A stretch of 64,000 bases of DNA from an uncultured Lachnospiraceae bacterium. GTDB taxonomy: Bacteria; Bacillota; Clostridia; Lachnospirales; Lachnospiraceae. Positions 16,760 to 25,032 of the stretch are shown here, piece after piece (position 1 is the first letter of the stretch; every line of letters starts with the position of its first letter). Location of the stretch: positions 1-64,000 of the forward strand of contig OMUP01000002.1 of assembly GCA_900314255.1 (NCBI GenBank), written 5' to 3'. The notes beneath the pieces were generated by a model, which saw only the letters and a program-made list of their open reading frames with translations, searched no databases and had not been told where the DNA came from. The position numbers were made by a program, and so were the translations under genes.

Positions 16760-17479
16760 ATGAGTGAGCGGGTAGTGCAGATCATTTCCCAGTCGTTTTT
16801 CCAGATTTTAATACCGGGAATCAAGGTCACGATTCCCCTTACCATCATCAGCTTTGCGCTGGGGCTTCTCATCGCGCTGTTTCTGGCGCTGGTGCAGATC
16901 GCCAATGTTCCGGTGCTCAAGCAGTTTGCGCTGGTATACATCTGGTTCTTCCGGGGTACCCCGCTGCTCGTGCAGCTGTTCATCGTTTTCTTCGGACTTC
17001 CGTCGCTGGGAATCGTGCTCGACGCGTTCCCGGCAGCCGTGATTACGTTCGCGCTTAACAGCGGGGCGTACAACGCCGAGACACTCCGGTCCGCCATTCT
17101 GGCGGTGCCGAAGGGGCAGACAGAGGCGGCCGAGCTCGTAGGGCTGACCTATGGACAGACCATGCGCCGCATTATTCTGCCGCAGGCGTTCCCGATCGCG
17201 TTCCCGCCGCTGTTCAACAGCCTGATTGGCATGGTCAAAGATACCTCGCTGGCGTCCTCTATCACAGTCATTGAGCTGTTCACCAAGGCGCAGCAGATCG
17301 CTGCCCGGACCTTTGAGCCGTTTGTTTTGTATCTGGAGGCGGCGGCCATTTACCTGATTTTCTGCACAGTTCTGACATTGCTGCAGAAGTGGCTTGAAAA
17401 GAAAATGGTCTACCGCACGCCGGATAATCAGATGGTTTCGGCAGAGGCTGAAGGCGCTGATGCGAAAGAGGAGAAGTGA
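16760..17479 (+). CDS. Amino-acid ABC transporter permease (HisM/GlnP type)
   Basis: Membrane protein of 239 residues with about five transmembrane helices. The conserved EAA loop reads EAAELVGLTYGQTMRRIILPQAF. An ATG five codons upstream (16745) overlaps the GAGGTGG ribosome site that serves ATG 16760, so 16760 is preferred. It forms the channel for the amino acid delivered by the upstream lipoprotein. Confidence 0.92.
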   Translation: MSERVVQIISQSFFQILIPGIKVTIPLTIISFALGLLIALFLALVQIANVPVLKQFALVYIWFFRGTPLLVQLFIVFFGLPSLGIVLDAFPAAVITFALNSGAYNAETLRSAILAVPKGQTEAAELVGLTYGQTMRRIILPQAFPIAFPPLFNSLIGMVKDTSLASSITVIELFTKAQQIAARTFEPFVLYLEAAAIYLIFCTVLTLLQKWLEKKMVYRTPDNQMVSAEAEGADAKEEK

Positions 17480-17481
17480 CG

Positions 17482-18222
17482 ATGCTGGAAGTGAAAAATG
17501 TCTACAAAAGCTTCGGAAACAATCACGTCCTGAAGGGCATTGACTTCAAGGTCAACAAGGGCGAAGTCGTGGCGGTTCTGGGGCCGTCCGGCTCTGGAAA
17601 GACCACGCTTCTGCGCTGCATCAGTTTTCTGGAACGCGCGGATTCCGGTACGATCGATTTTGACGAGTTTCATTATGACATGGCGGACATCAGCAAAAAA
17701 GAGATCCACACACTCCGGATGGAGATGGGATTTGTCTTTCAGAATTTCAACCTGTTCGCCAATAAAACGGCTCTCGCCAATGTGATGGAAGGGCTTGTGA
17801 CCGCTCGACATGTCACGAAGGCAGATGCAGAAAAGCGGGCACATGAGATGCTGAAGAAAGTCGGCATGGAAGACCGCGCAGGTTACTTCCCGGCACAGCT
17901 TTCCGGCGGCCAGCAGCAGCGCGTGGCGATCGCGCGCGCCATCGCCTCCAATCCACGCGTGGTGCTCTTTGATGAGCCTACGTCAGCGCTGGACCCGGAA
18001 CTCACCGGCGAGGTGCTGACCGTCATGAAAAATCTCGCCGAAGAAGGCACGACCATGGTGGTTGTCACGCATGAGATGAAATTCGCGGAAAATGTGGCCA
18101 ACCGGGTTGTCTTTATGGAAGGCGGAAACATCGTCGAAGAGAATACCGCCAAAGAATTCTTCCTGCATCCGCAGAAGGAGCGCACCAGACAGTTCCTTCA
18201 GAAGACGACCGGAGAAGTCTGA
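17482..18222 (+). CDS. Amino-acid ABC transporter ATP-binding protein (GlnQ type)
   Basis: Protein of 246 residues with Walker A GPSGSGKTT (near residue 34), signature LSGGQQQR, Walker B VVLFDEPTSALDPE and the switch histidine in VVTHE. A GTG two codons earlier overlaps the permease stop; ATG 17482 has GAGGAG at 17468. It ends the five-gene unit; no clear terminator follows. Confidence 0.94.
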   Translation: MLEVKNVYKSFGNNHVLKGIDFKVNKGEVVAVLGPSGSGKTTLLRCISFLERADSGTIDFDEFHYDMADISKKEIHTLRMEMGFVFQNFNLFANKTALANVMEGLVTARHVTKADAEKRAHEMLKKVGMEDRAGYFPAQLSGGQQQRVAIARAIASNPRVVLFDEPTSALDPELTGEVLTVMKNLAEEGTTMVVVTHEMKFAENVANRVVFMEGGNIVEENTAKEFFLHPQKERTRQFLQKTTGEV

Positions 18223-18326
18223 TACGCGAAGGCTGGGAATGCAAGGACCCGAACCCCCGCAGGGGCTTTCATAAGTCAAAGCACGCCTCTAAAATATAGG
18301 AAACAAAACAAGGGGGCAGAGGTTTT

Positions 18327-19310
18327 ATGCATATTCCTGACAATTATCTCAGCCCGCAGACCTGTGCTGTGATGGCAGCCGTCATGGTACCTGCCTGGGT
18401 TATCTCGGTGAAGAAAGTAAGAGAAGAACTTCCGAAAGAGAAGATCCCGATGCTCGGCGTCGGCGCTGCGTTCTCGTTCCTCGGCATGATGTTTAACGTG
18501 CCTCTTCCGGGCGGCACGACCGGACACGCTGTCGGGGGAACGCTCATCTCAATGCTTCTCGGACCGTATGCCGCCTGCATATCGGTGTCTGTCGCGCTGG
18601 CGATCCAGGCGCTGCTATTTGGAGACGGCGGTATTCTGGCGTTCGGGGCAAACTGTTTTAATATGGCATTCGTTCTTCCCTTTGTCGGGTATGCGGTGGC
18701 CGGACTGATCCGTAAACGCATCCAGGGAAGCAAGGGAGAGATGATCGGCGCGGCAATCGGTTCTTATGTCGGTATCAACGCAGCGGCTTTCTGTGCAGCG
18801 GTTGAATTTGGCATCCAGCCGTATCTGTTCCACGATGCGGCCGGGAACGCGCTGTATTGTCCGTATGGCCTGAACATTTCCATTCCGGCGATGATGATCG
18901 GACACCTGACCATTTTCGGACTGGCTGAAGTTATCTTTACGACGGCTGTCTATGCGTTCGTGCGCCGGGTATCCCCGGCCATGATCCGCACAGAGGAAGG
19001 CGGAAAGACTTCGGTCGGGCTCAAGGTTCTGATCGCTGTTTTGATTGCTGCGACGCCGCTCGGACTCCTTGCGGCCGGCACAGCCTGGGGCGAATGGGGA
19101 GCCGATGAAATTGCAGAGACTGGAATCGGTTACACACCAGCTGGTATGGAAAAGGGTTTCAGCTTCGAGGCAATCCTGCCGGATTACAGTGCGGCAGGCG
19201 TTCCAGAAGTGGCCGGATATATCCTTTCGGCTGTAATCGGTGTGGCGCTGCTCATCATTATTTTTAAACTTTTATCTCTGATTCCGCAGAAAAAGAAAGC
19301 CGGGGCATGA
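18327..19310 (+). CDS. cbiM: Cobalt/nickel ECF transporter S component, CbiM with C-terminal CbiN-like part
   Basis: Membrane protein of 327 residues. It starts with MHIPDNYLSP, whose N-terminal Met-His-Ile segment is the metal-binding terminus of CbiM/NikM. Seven or so helices follow to about residue 240. A C-terminal segment (EWGADEIAETG…PDYSAAG followed by a helix) resembles the CbiN/PDGLE domain, so M and N functions appear fused. No cobalamin or NiCo riboswitch was recognised in the 104-base gap upstream. Metal choice, Co2+ or Ni2+, is open. Its last four bases overlap cbiQ. Confidence 0.92.
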   Translation: MHIPDNYLSPQTCAVMAAVMVPAWVISVKKVREELPKEKIPMLGVGAAFSFLGMMFNVPLPGGTTGHAVGGTLISMLLGPYAACISVSVALAIQALLFGDGGILAFGANCFNMAFVLPFVGYAVAGLIRKRIQGSKGEMIGAAIGSYVGINAAAFCAAVEFGIQPYLFHDAAGNALYCPYGLNISIPAMMIGHLTIFGLAEVIFTTAVYAFVRRVSPAMIRTEEGGKTSVGLKVLIAVLIAATPLGLLAAGTAWGEWGADEIAETGIGYTPAGMEKGFSFEAILPDYSAAGVPEVAGYILSAVIGVALLIIIFKLLSLIPQKKKAGA

Positions 19311-20047
19311 GTTCCAAGTTATTAAAACTGATTGCAAAGCTTTTTACGGATGATGTAAGCTTTCAGAAAAATGACAGCGACAGAAAGGCGGCGGGAAGCG
19401 TACTGCTTCTTTCCGCTTTTTTATGCGTGATTCTGTGTTCTGTCTCGACCAATCCCTGGTTTGTGAGCTGTATTCTGGCAGCGCTGCTTCTGAGTGTGTC
19501 ATTTATGAAAGCGGGACAGATCATTTCCGTTCTTAAACCGACGCTGATCGCCGTTGCCTTTGCGGCGCTGATCACGCTGCCGGCGGCATTTATGGGAAGT
19601 CCGAAAACAGTCAGCACGGTCACGATGAAAACGGCGGAATCGGTCATGCTGGTGGCCATCGTGTCTGAGAGAATGGGCTGGAAGGGCATGACACGGGCTG
19701 CCGCCTCTCTTCACCTGCCGGATCTTTTTATCATGACGCTTGACACGACGGTGCGGTATCTGCACATTCTGGGGCGTTTTGCCGCGCGCATGGCGGAAGC
19801 GGTCAGTCTGCGGCAGGTCGGAGAAAAAAACTGGAAGACGGCCGGAACCGGCGGGATCCTGGGGACGACCTTTATGAAGTCGCAGCGCCAGGCGCAGATG
19901 AACGCCGAAGCTATGGCATGCCGCTGTTTTGACGGCACCTACAAATCTCTTTACCGCCATCACTGGAATATGACCGATATGCTGGTTCTGGCAGCGGATG
20001 CAGTGCTTGTCGTTTTCTTTATCTATCTGCAGAACGCGGCGGCCTGA
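19307..20047 (+). CDS. cbiQ: ECF transporter T component CbiQ
   Basis: Membrane protein of 246 residues with four to five hydrophobic helices. The coupling-helix signature appears as NAEAMACRCFDG, matching the A-x-x-x-R-G/C-F motif of T components that contacts the ATPase. It overlaps cbiM by ATGA, which suggests translational coupling. Confidence 0.9.
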   Translation: MSSKLLKLIAKLFTDDVSFQKNDSDRKAAGSVLLLSAFLCVILCSVSTNPWFVSCILAALLLSVSFMKAGQIISVLKPTLIAVAFAALITLPAAFMGSPKTVSTVTMKTAESVMLVAIVSERMGWKGMTRAAASLHLPDLFIMTLDTTVRYLHILGRFAARMAEAVSLRQVGEKNWKTAGTGGILGTTFMKSQRQAQMNAEAMACRCFDGTYKSLYRHHWNMTDMLVLAADAVLVVFFIYLQNAAA

Positions 20048-20064
20048 GCGGAAAGGACCCTGAA

Positions 20065-20769
20065 GTGAATACAAACACAGAACCACTGATAAACCTGACC
20101 AATGTGACCTTTTCCTACCGCGGATATGAAGAGAAGGCGCTCCGGGATGTAAACGCGGCGTTTTTTCCGGGAAAATGCTACACGATCGAGGGCCCGAACG
20201 GGTGCGGCAAATCGACGCTGTTTCGGATCCTTCTCGGCCTTGATTTCCCAGATGAAGGCGAATATATTTTTGATGGCATGCCGATTACGGCACGAAAGAT
20301 GAAAAATGAAGCATTTGCCAGGAATTTCCACAAGAGGATCGGGTTTGTGTTTCAGGACAGCGAGGTGCAGCTTTTTACACAGTCGGTGAGAGATGAGATT
20401 GCGTTCGGGCTGTATCAGCTGCATCTTCCGGAGGACGAGATCCGGGAGAAGACAGACGAATTTCTGAAACTGTTTGACCTTGAAGCACTGGCGGAAAGAG
20501 CGCCGTTTACGCTCAGCGGCGGGCAGAAGCGGCGCGTGGCATTCGCCGCGGTCTTTGCGATGGATCCGGAAGTCGTCGTGATCGACGAGCCGCTGTCCGG
20601 ACTGGACGAGAAAGGACAGGCATTTATCACGCAATTCTTAAAGGGACTCAAGGGCGGAAAGCATTTGATCATTGTGTCGACGCACAACCGCGCGCTTGCG
20701 GACGAGATCGCAGACGTGCATGTGCACATGGCAGAAGGCAGAATAGTGGATTTTGAAGGAGAAAACTAA
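20065..20769 (+). CDS. cbiO: ECF transporter ATPase CbiO
   Basis: ATP-binding protein of 234 residues with Walker A GPNGCGKST, the ECF-type Q-loop VFQDSEVQLF, signature LSGGQKRR, and Walker B VVVIDEPLSGLDEKG. It begins with GTG, supported by GAAAGGA 8 bases upstream. It drives metal uptake with CbiM and CbiQ. Its TAA stop overlaps the start of the next gene by one base. Confidence 0.92.
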   Translation: MNTNTEPLINLTNVTFSYRGYEEKALRDVNAAFFPGKCYTIEGPNGCGKSTLFRILLGLDFPDEGEYIFDGMPITARKMKNEAFARNFHKRIGFVFQDSEVQLFTQSVRDEIAFGLYQLHLPEDEIREKTDEFLKLFDLEALAERAPFTLSGGQKRRVAFAAVFAMDPEVVVIDEPLSGLDEKGQAFITQFLKGLKGGKHLIIVSTHNRALADEIADVHVHMAEGRIVDFEGEN

Positions 20770-21314
20770 TGGAACTGCACGACGGAAGACCGGAAAGCAT
20801 GGAGGGCAGAAGCGAGGCGGAGATTCACACATACGACGTGCTCGATGAGCTGGGGATTCACTACTGGCAGACTGACCACGAGAGACCGGCCGAGACAATG
20901 CAAGACTGTCTGGAGGTTGATGCCGTTTTACAGACGGCGATCTGCAAGAACCTTTTTCTCTGCAACCGGCAGAAGACGAAATACTATATGCTGATGATGC
21001 CGGGGGACAAGCCGTTCAAGACAAAGGAGCTTTCCAAACAGATCGGATCTGCCAGACTTTCCTTTGCGCCGGAGGAGAATATGTGGGAGTTTCTGCACAT
21101 TCATCCGGGTGCCGTGAGCGTGATGGGGCTGATGAATGACACGGAAACACACGTTCAGCTGCTGATCGACGAGGATATTCTGAAGAGTGAGTACTTAGGC
21201 TGCCACCCCTGTGTCAACACGTCAAGCCTGAAGATCCGGATGAAGGACATCACGGATGTGTTCCTGCCGGCGGTGCACCACGACTATATTCCGGTTCATC
21301 TGACGGGAGAGTAA
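20769..21314 (+). CDS. YbaK/PrdX-type aminoacyl-tRNA deacylase
   Basis: Soluble protein of 181 residues with a YbaK/ProRS-editing domain. Family features are the IHYWQTDHERPAET start, the lysine in ICKNLFLCNRQKTKYYM, LSFAPEEN, HPGAVSVMGL, and the GCHPCVNTSSLKI end typical of PrdX/ProXp-ala. Such enzymes hydrolyse mis-charged tRNA, most often Ala-tRNA(Pro). AAGGAG precedes the ATG, which overlaps the cbiO stop (TAATG), so it is probably translated from the cbiMQO message. Why an editing factor sits in a metal-uptake unit is unclear. Confidence 0.87.
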   Translation: MELHDGRPESMEGRSEAEIHTYDVLDELGIHYWQTDHERPAETMQDCLEVDAVLQTAICKNLFLCNRQKTKYYMLMMPGDKPFKTKELSKQIGSARLSFAPEENMWEFLHIHPGAVSVMGLMNDTETHVQLLIDEDILKSEYLGCHPCVNTSSLKIRMKDITDVFLPAVHHDYIPVHLTGE

Positions 21315-21333
21315 GCGTCTTTTCGGGAAACGG

Positions 21334-21342
21334 TGCTATAAT
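21334..21342 (+). promoter_or_regulatory. Extended -10 promoter of the first MATE gene
   Basis: TGCTATAAT (TG at 21334, TATAAT at 21337-21342). No good -35 hexamer is visible, as is usual for extended -10 promoters. Confidence 0.55.
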
Positions 21343-21371
21343 ACAAGAATATTCAGCCCCGGAGAGATTCC

Positions 21372-22757
21372 ATGCAGAAAGTCAATTTTGAGAACGGAAA
21401 TATTACAAGCAACATCCTGCAGACGGCGTTTCCGATGCTGGTCGCGCAGGTTTTAAGCCTGCTGTACAATATCGTAGACCGCATCTACATCGGACGGATT
21501 CCGGGGACCGGAACGGAGGCGCTCGGCGCCGTCGGATTCTGCTTTCCGGTCATCATTATCGTGACAGCCTTCACAAATATGTTCGGCATGGGCGGCGCGC
21601 CGCTTTTTTCTATGGAGCTGGGGAAAAAAGAGCCGGAAAAAGCGGCTGCCATTCTGAATACTTCGCTTCGTCTTCTGATTCTGTCGGCTGTGATCATTAC
21701 CGTTTCTGGCATCGCATTTGCGAGACCGCTGCTCGTCACTTTCGGAGCCGGAAGCGAGGAGCTTTTTTACGCGCGTCCGTATCTTCAGATTTATCTTGTC
21801 GGCACAATCTTTTCGATGATCAGTACCGGCATCAACCCGTATATCAATGCGGAAGGGTATTCGGTTTTCGGCATGATCACGGTGATGATCGGCGCACTGG
21901 CCAATCTGGCTCTGGACCCTGTTTTTATCTTTGCCTTCGGACTTGGCGTGCAGGGTGCCGCCATTGCGACGGTTATTTCGCAGATTCTCTCGGCATCCTT
22001 TGTCATATGGTTTCTCAGAAGTTCGAGAAATGAATTCCGCATTCACTGGAAAAAATCGGCGGATGGCAGATGGTTTCCGTACGGAGGAAAGATTGTCAGT
22101 CTCGGACTGACGCCGTTCATCATGCAGGTGACCAATTCGCTCGTCTCACTGTGCTGCAACAACATGCTCATGCGCTGGGGCGGCACGATGTATGTGTCGG
22201 CGATGACGACGGTAAGCTCCGTGAGACAGATCCTGGACACGCCGGTCATGGCCATCACGGAAGGCACGTCGCCGGCCATCAGCTACAATTACGGCGCCAG
22301 ACGGCCGAAGCGCATCAAGAAGGCCGTGCGGGTCATGATGAGTCTGGCACTTCCTTACACCATTCTGATCTGGGCACTGATCATGCTGAATCCCGGGATG
22401 TTTGTCAGGATCTTTACGCAGGATGAGGAGCTGATCACGGTCGCGGCACCGGCGCTGCACCTGTATTTCCTTGCGTTCATCTTTCAGGCACTGCAGTACA
22501 GCGGGCAGACGGTTTTCAAGGCACTGAACAAGAAGCGGCATGCGATCTTCTTCAGCCTGTTCCGAAAGGTGATTCTGGTGATTCCGCTGACGATTCTGCT
22601 GCCGGGACTGGGCTTTGGCACCGACGGTGTGTTCATGGCGGAGCCGGTCTCCAACCTCATCGGCGGTCTGTCCTGCTTTATCACGATGATTCTCACTGTG
22701 TGGCCGGAGCTGAAACAGATGGAAGAACAGGAAAATTTGAAAAATCAGAAGGAATAA
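21372..22757 (+). CDS. MATE-family multidrug/organic cation exporter (first of three)
   Basis: Membrane protein of 461 residues with about twelve helices in two MatE halves, beginning ENGNITSNILQTAFPMLVAQVLSLLYNIVDRIYIG, the usual MATE opening. Members export cationic drugs or metabolites in exchange for Na+ or H+. RBS GGAGAG precedes ATG 21372. The substrate is unknown. It is distinct from the copies at 25029 and 36347. Confidence 0.93.
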   Translation: MQKVNFENGNITSNILQTAFPMLVAQVLSLLYNIVDRIYIGRIPGTGTEALGAVGFCFPVIIIVTAFTNMFGMGGAPLFSMELGKKEPEKAAAILNTSLRLLILSAVIITVSGIAFARPLLVTFGAGSEELFYARPYLQIYLVGTIFSMISTGINPYINAEGYSVFGMITVMIGALANLALDPVFIFAFGLGVQGAAIATVISQILSASFVIWFLRSSRNEFRIHWKKSADGRWFPYGGKIVSLGLTPFIMQVTNSLVSLCCNNMLMRWGGTMYVSAMTTVSSVRQILDTPVMAITEGTSPAISYNYGARRPKRIKKAVRVMMSLALPYTILIWALIMLNPGMFVRIFTQDEELITVAAPALHLYFLAFIFQALQYSGQTVFKALNKKRHAIFFSLFRKVILVIPLTILLPGLGFGTDGVFMAEPVSNLIGGLSCFITMILTVWPELKQMEEQENLKNQKE

Positions 22758-22800
22758 AGGATACTGTCATAAAAACAATAACCGGATGGGGGAAAAGCGG

Positions 22801-24435
22801 ATGATTGAATATCGTACGGCAGAGGATTTTGCGGTCATTTTCTGGGACAAGCCGGAGGATGCCGGACGGCACACCATTTACAGAATTTCCGACGAAGAGG
22901 GAAATGTGTGGAACGCGCCGTCCACGCATGTGACGGTAACAGGGCTCGTGTATGAGACGACGCGGGTGTTTACAGTTGCGTACAATATTGAGCCGGGAGA
23001 TCCGGAAAAGGATTTCTGGAAACTGCTCGGCTGTGTGACCGTGAAGACAGAAGTACAGAAACAGAAAATCGACGTTACAAAAGCCCCGTATAACGCCGTC
23101 GGCGACGGACAGACGCTTGTCACAAAAGCGCTTCAGAAAGCAATCGATGAGTGCCGTCCGGACCAGATTGTCTGTGTCCCGGCTGGTGTCTATCTGTGCG
23201 GGGCACTGGATGTGAAGAGTGACACGGACATTTACCTGGCGAAAGGTGCAAAGATCCAGGGGACCGAAGATCCGAAAGACTATTTGCCGCTCATTCCGAG
23301 CCGTTTTGAGGGACTCGAGCGGACGTGTTACCGCAGTCAGATTAATATCGGACGGCTCGATCGGGCAGCGGGCGTCACGTGCCGCAATGTCCGCATTTAC
23401 GGCGAAGGTGAGATCATTTCCGGCGGTGTGCCGCTTGCAAAGGCAGAGGCGAACACCGAAAAGGAAAGGATTGCTTCGATTATCGCAAATACGGATGTCG
23501 AGGCCGAAGGTCTGGAAAATGCCGGAACACTGCCGGGCCGTGTGCGCGGCAGACTTATGAATGTCACATGCGCGCAGAATATATGGATTCACGGCATCAC
23601 AGCCGGCATGGCTCCTGCATGGAACCTGCATTTCGTGTATTCGAAGAATATCGTGACGGACGCCTGCACGATCGTTTCCGCCGGCGTGTGGAACGGCGAC
23701 GGATGGGATCCGGATTCGTCATCGGACTGCACGATTTTTGACACGACATTTCTCACAGAGGACGACAGTGTCGCGATCAAATCCGGCAAAAATCCGGAGG
23801 GCAACAGAATCGGCATTCCGTCTTCGCACATCCGCATCTTTGACTGCAACTGCAGCTCGGGCCACGGTCTGTGCATCGGTTCGGAAATGAGCGGCGGTGT
23901 GGAGAACGTGTCAATCTGGGACTGCGACATGAGGAGAACCTGGGCCGGCATCGAGGTCAAGGGATGCCCGAAGCGGGGCGGCTACGTGCGCGGCCTGAAG
24001 GTCAGGGACTGCAGCGTTTCCCACATTTCCGTGCACGATGCAGTCGTGAACATGGACGGCGAGGGTGCTCCGGACATGCCGTTTTTCTCGAATTTCGAGT
24101 TCCGTGATCTGCATCTGCTCGGCCGGTACTTTGACAACAACGGCGGCCGCAACGAGTGGGTCAACTGTCCGGCCATCGAGCTCATCGGCTTTGAAAAGAA
24201 AGGACACGCGATCTCACATGTCCTCGTGGACAATGTTGAAATCGAAGAGCCGGCACGCGTGCGCGTCGCCGCCGGACAGACCATGAGCCCGACCGGAAAG
24301 AAGGCGAGCCCGATGGAGGTGTATGCGGGCAACATTCTCATTTCTCATGTGCAGGATGTGACGATGAAAGATATCCGCACCGTTCCGGCTGAAGAAGTCG
24401 TGGCGCAGCCTGTCGGCGAGGAACCGCAAATTTAA
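22801..24435 (+). CDS. Glycoside hydrolase family 28 (polygalacturonase-like) with N-terminal FnIII-like domain
   Basis: Protein of 544 residues without a signal peptide, so probably intracellular and acting on imported oligogalacturonides. Residues 1-85 look like a fibronectin III fold. Residues 90-530 form the right-handed beta-helix with GH28 motifs NGDGWDPDSSSD, TEDDSVAIKSG (paired aspartates), GHGLCIGSEMSGG and AGIEVKG. ATG 22801 is chosen over ATG 22786 because GGGGGA sits 8 bases before it. Free galacturonate or unsaturated products would feed hexuronate catabolism. It ends before the palindrome at 24483, which may terminate it. Confidence 0.92.
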   Translation: MIEYRTAEDFAVIFWDKPEDAGRHTIYRISDEEGNVWNAPSTHVTVTGLVYETTRVFTVAYNIEPGDPEKDFWKLLGCVTVKTEVQKQKIDVTKAPYNAVGDGQTLVTKALQKAIDECRPDQIVCVPAGVYLCGALDVKSDTDIYLAKGAKIQGTEDPKDYLPLIPSRFEGLERTCYRSQINIGRLDRAAGVTCRNVRIYGEGEIISGGVPLAKAEANTEKERIASIIANTDVEAEGLENAGTLPGRVRGRLMNVTCAQNIWIHGITAGMAPAWNLHFVYSKNIVTDACTIVSAGVWNGDGWDPDSSSDCTIFDTTFLTEDDSVAIKSGKNPEGNRIGIPSSHIRIFDCNCSSGHGLCIGSEMSGGVENVSIWDCDMRRTWAGIEVKGCPKRGGYVRGLKVRDCSVSHISVHDAVVNMDGEGAPDMPFFSNFEFRDLHLLGRYFDNNGGRNEWVNCPAIELIGFEKKGHAISHVLVDNVEIEEPARVRVAAGQTMSPTGKKASPMEVYAGNILISHVQDVTMKDIRTVPAEEVVAQPVGEEPQI

Positions 24436-24477
24436 GGAACAGACTGTTAATGGCCGGCTGCGTGAATGCAGGCCGGC

Positions 24478-24506
24478 TTGACAAAAGTCCGAATTCAGAC
24501 TAAACT
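24478..24506 (+). promoter_or_regulatory. Promoter of the marR-MATE unit
   Basis: Perfect -35 TTGACA at 24478-24483 and TAAACT at 24501-24506 with 17-base spacing. The spacer is filled by the left arm of the 24483 palindrome. Confidence 0.78.
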
Positions 24507-24530
24507 TAAAAAGTCTGAATTCGGACTTTT
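24483..24530. promoter_or_regulatory. Double GAATTC-centred operator/hairpin before marR
   Basis: Perfect inverted repeat with 19-base arms (24483-24501 and 24512-24530) and a 10-base spacer. Each arm is itself a near-palindrome, GTCYGAATTCRGAC, so the element holds two operator-like sites: one between -35 and -10 and one over the predicted start. In GH28 readthrough RNA the arms would pair and be followed by TTTTT, so it can also act as a terminator. Confidence 0.8.
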
Positions 24531-24558
24531 TAAATTGACCGAAAGGCGGTGGCTGCGT

Positions 24559-25032
24559 ATGAAAGAACCTGTGAGAGAAGAGATGAGACATCCGGCGGAT
24601 GATCAAGAGCAAACAACAATCCATGCGTTCAACCGGGTGAACAACGAAATCAACGCATTATATCATATTGCTTCGGTGAAGGCCGGTATGTCGGACAGCG
24701 AAAATCAGATCCTGTATCTTCTGTTTGATACAGGCGAGGGGATTACGCAGAGTGTCATCATATCCAGCCTTTCTCTCAGCAAGCAGACAGTAAATTCTTC
24801 GATTGCAAAAATGCAGAAGGAAGGGCTTCTGTATCTGTCTGAAAAGACGGGGAGGCAGAGACAGATCTATCTGACCGAAGCGGGAAAACGAATAATCCGG
24901 GAAAAAATCGTGCCGCTTGTCCGGCTGGAGGAGAGCATCTTTCAGTCCTGGACAAAAGAAGAGAGGGAAGCCTTTCTGAGGCTGAACGGGCGATTCCGGG
25001 ACGAACTGCGAAAAGGAATACAGACGTTATGA
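24559..25032 (+). CDS. MarR-family transcriptional regulator
   Basis: Protein of 157 residues with the winged-helix MarR core: TQSVIISSLSLSKQTVNSSIAKMQKEGLL is the helix-turn-helix (near residues 72-100) and YLSEKTGRQRQIYLTEAGKRI the wing. Such dimers repress by binding palindromes and release on binding small ligands. The upstream frame is open for 31 more codons, but those run through the operator; ATG 24559 follows AAAGGCGG. It overlaps the MATE gene by ATGA, so it very likely represses itself and that exporter. Confidence 0.92.
   Translation: MKEPVREEMRHPADDQEQTTIHAFNRVNNEINALYHIASVKAGMSDSENQILYLLFDTGEGITQSVIISSLSLSKQTVNSSIAKMQKEGLLYLSEKTGRQRQIYLTEAGKRIIREKIVPLVRLEESIFQSWTKEEREAFLRLNGRFRDELRKGIQTL

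Noticed and set aside
18223..18326. Possible cobalamin or NiCo riboswitch before cbiM
   Set aside because: Only 104 bases, and the conserved riboswitch core sequences were not found.
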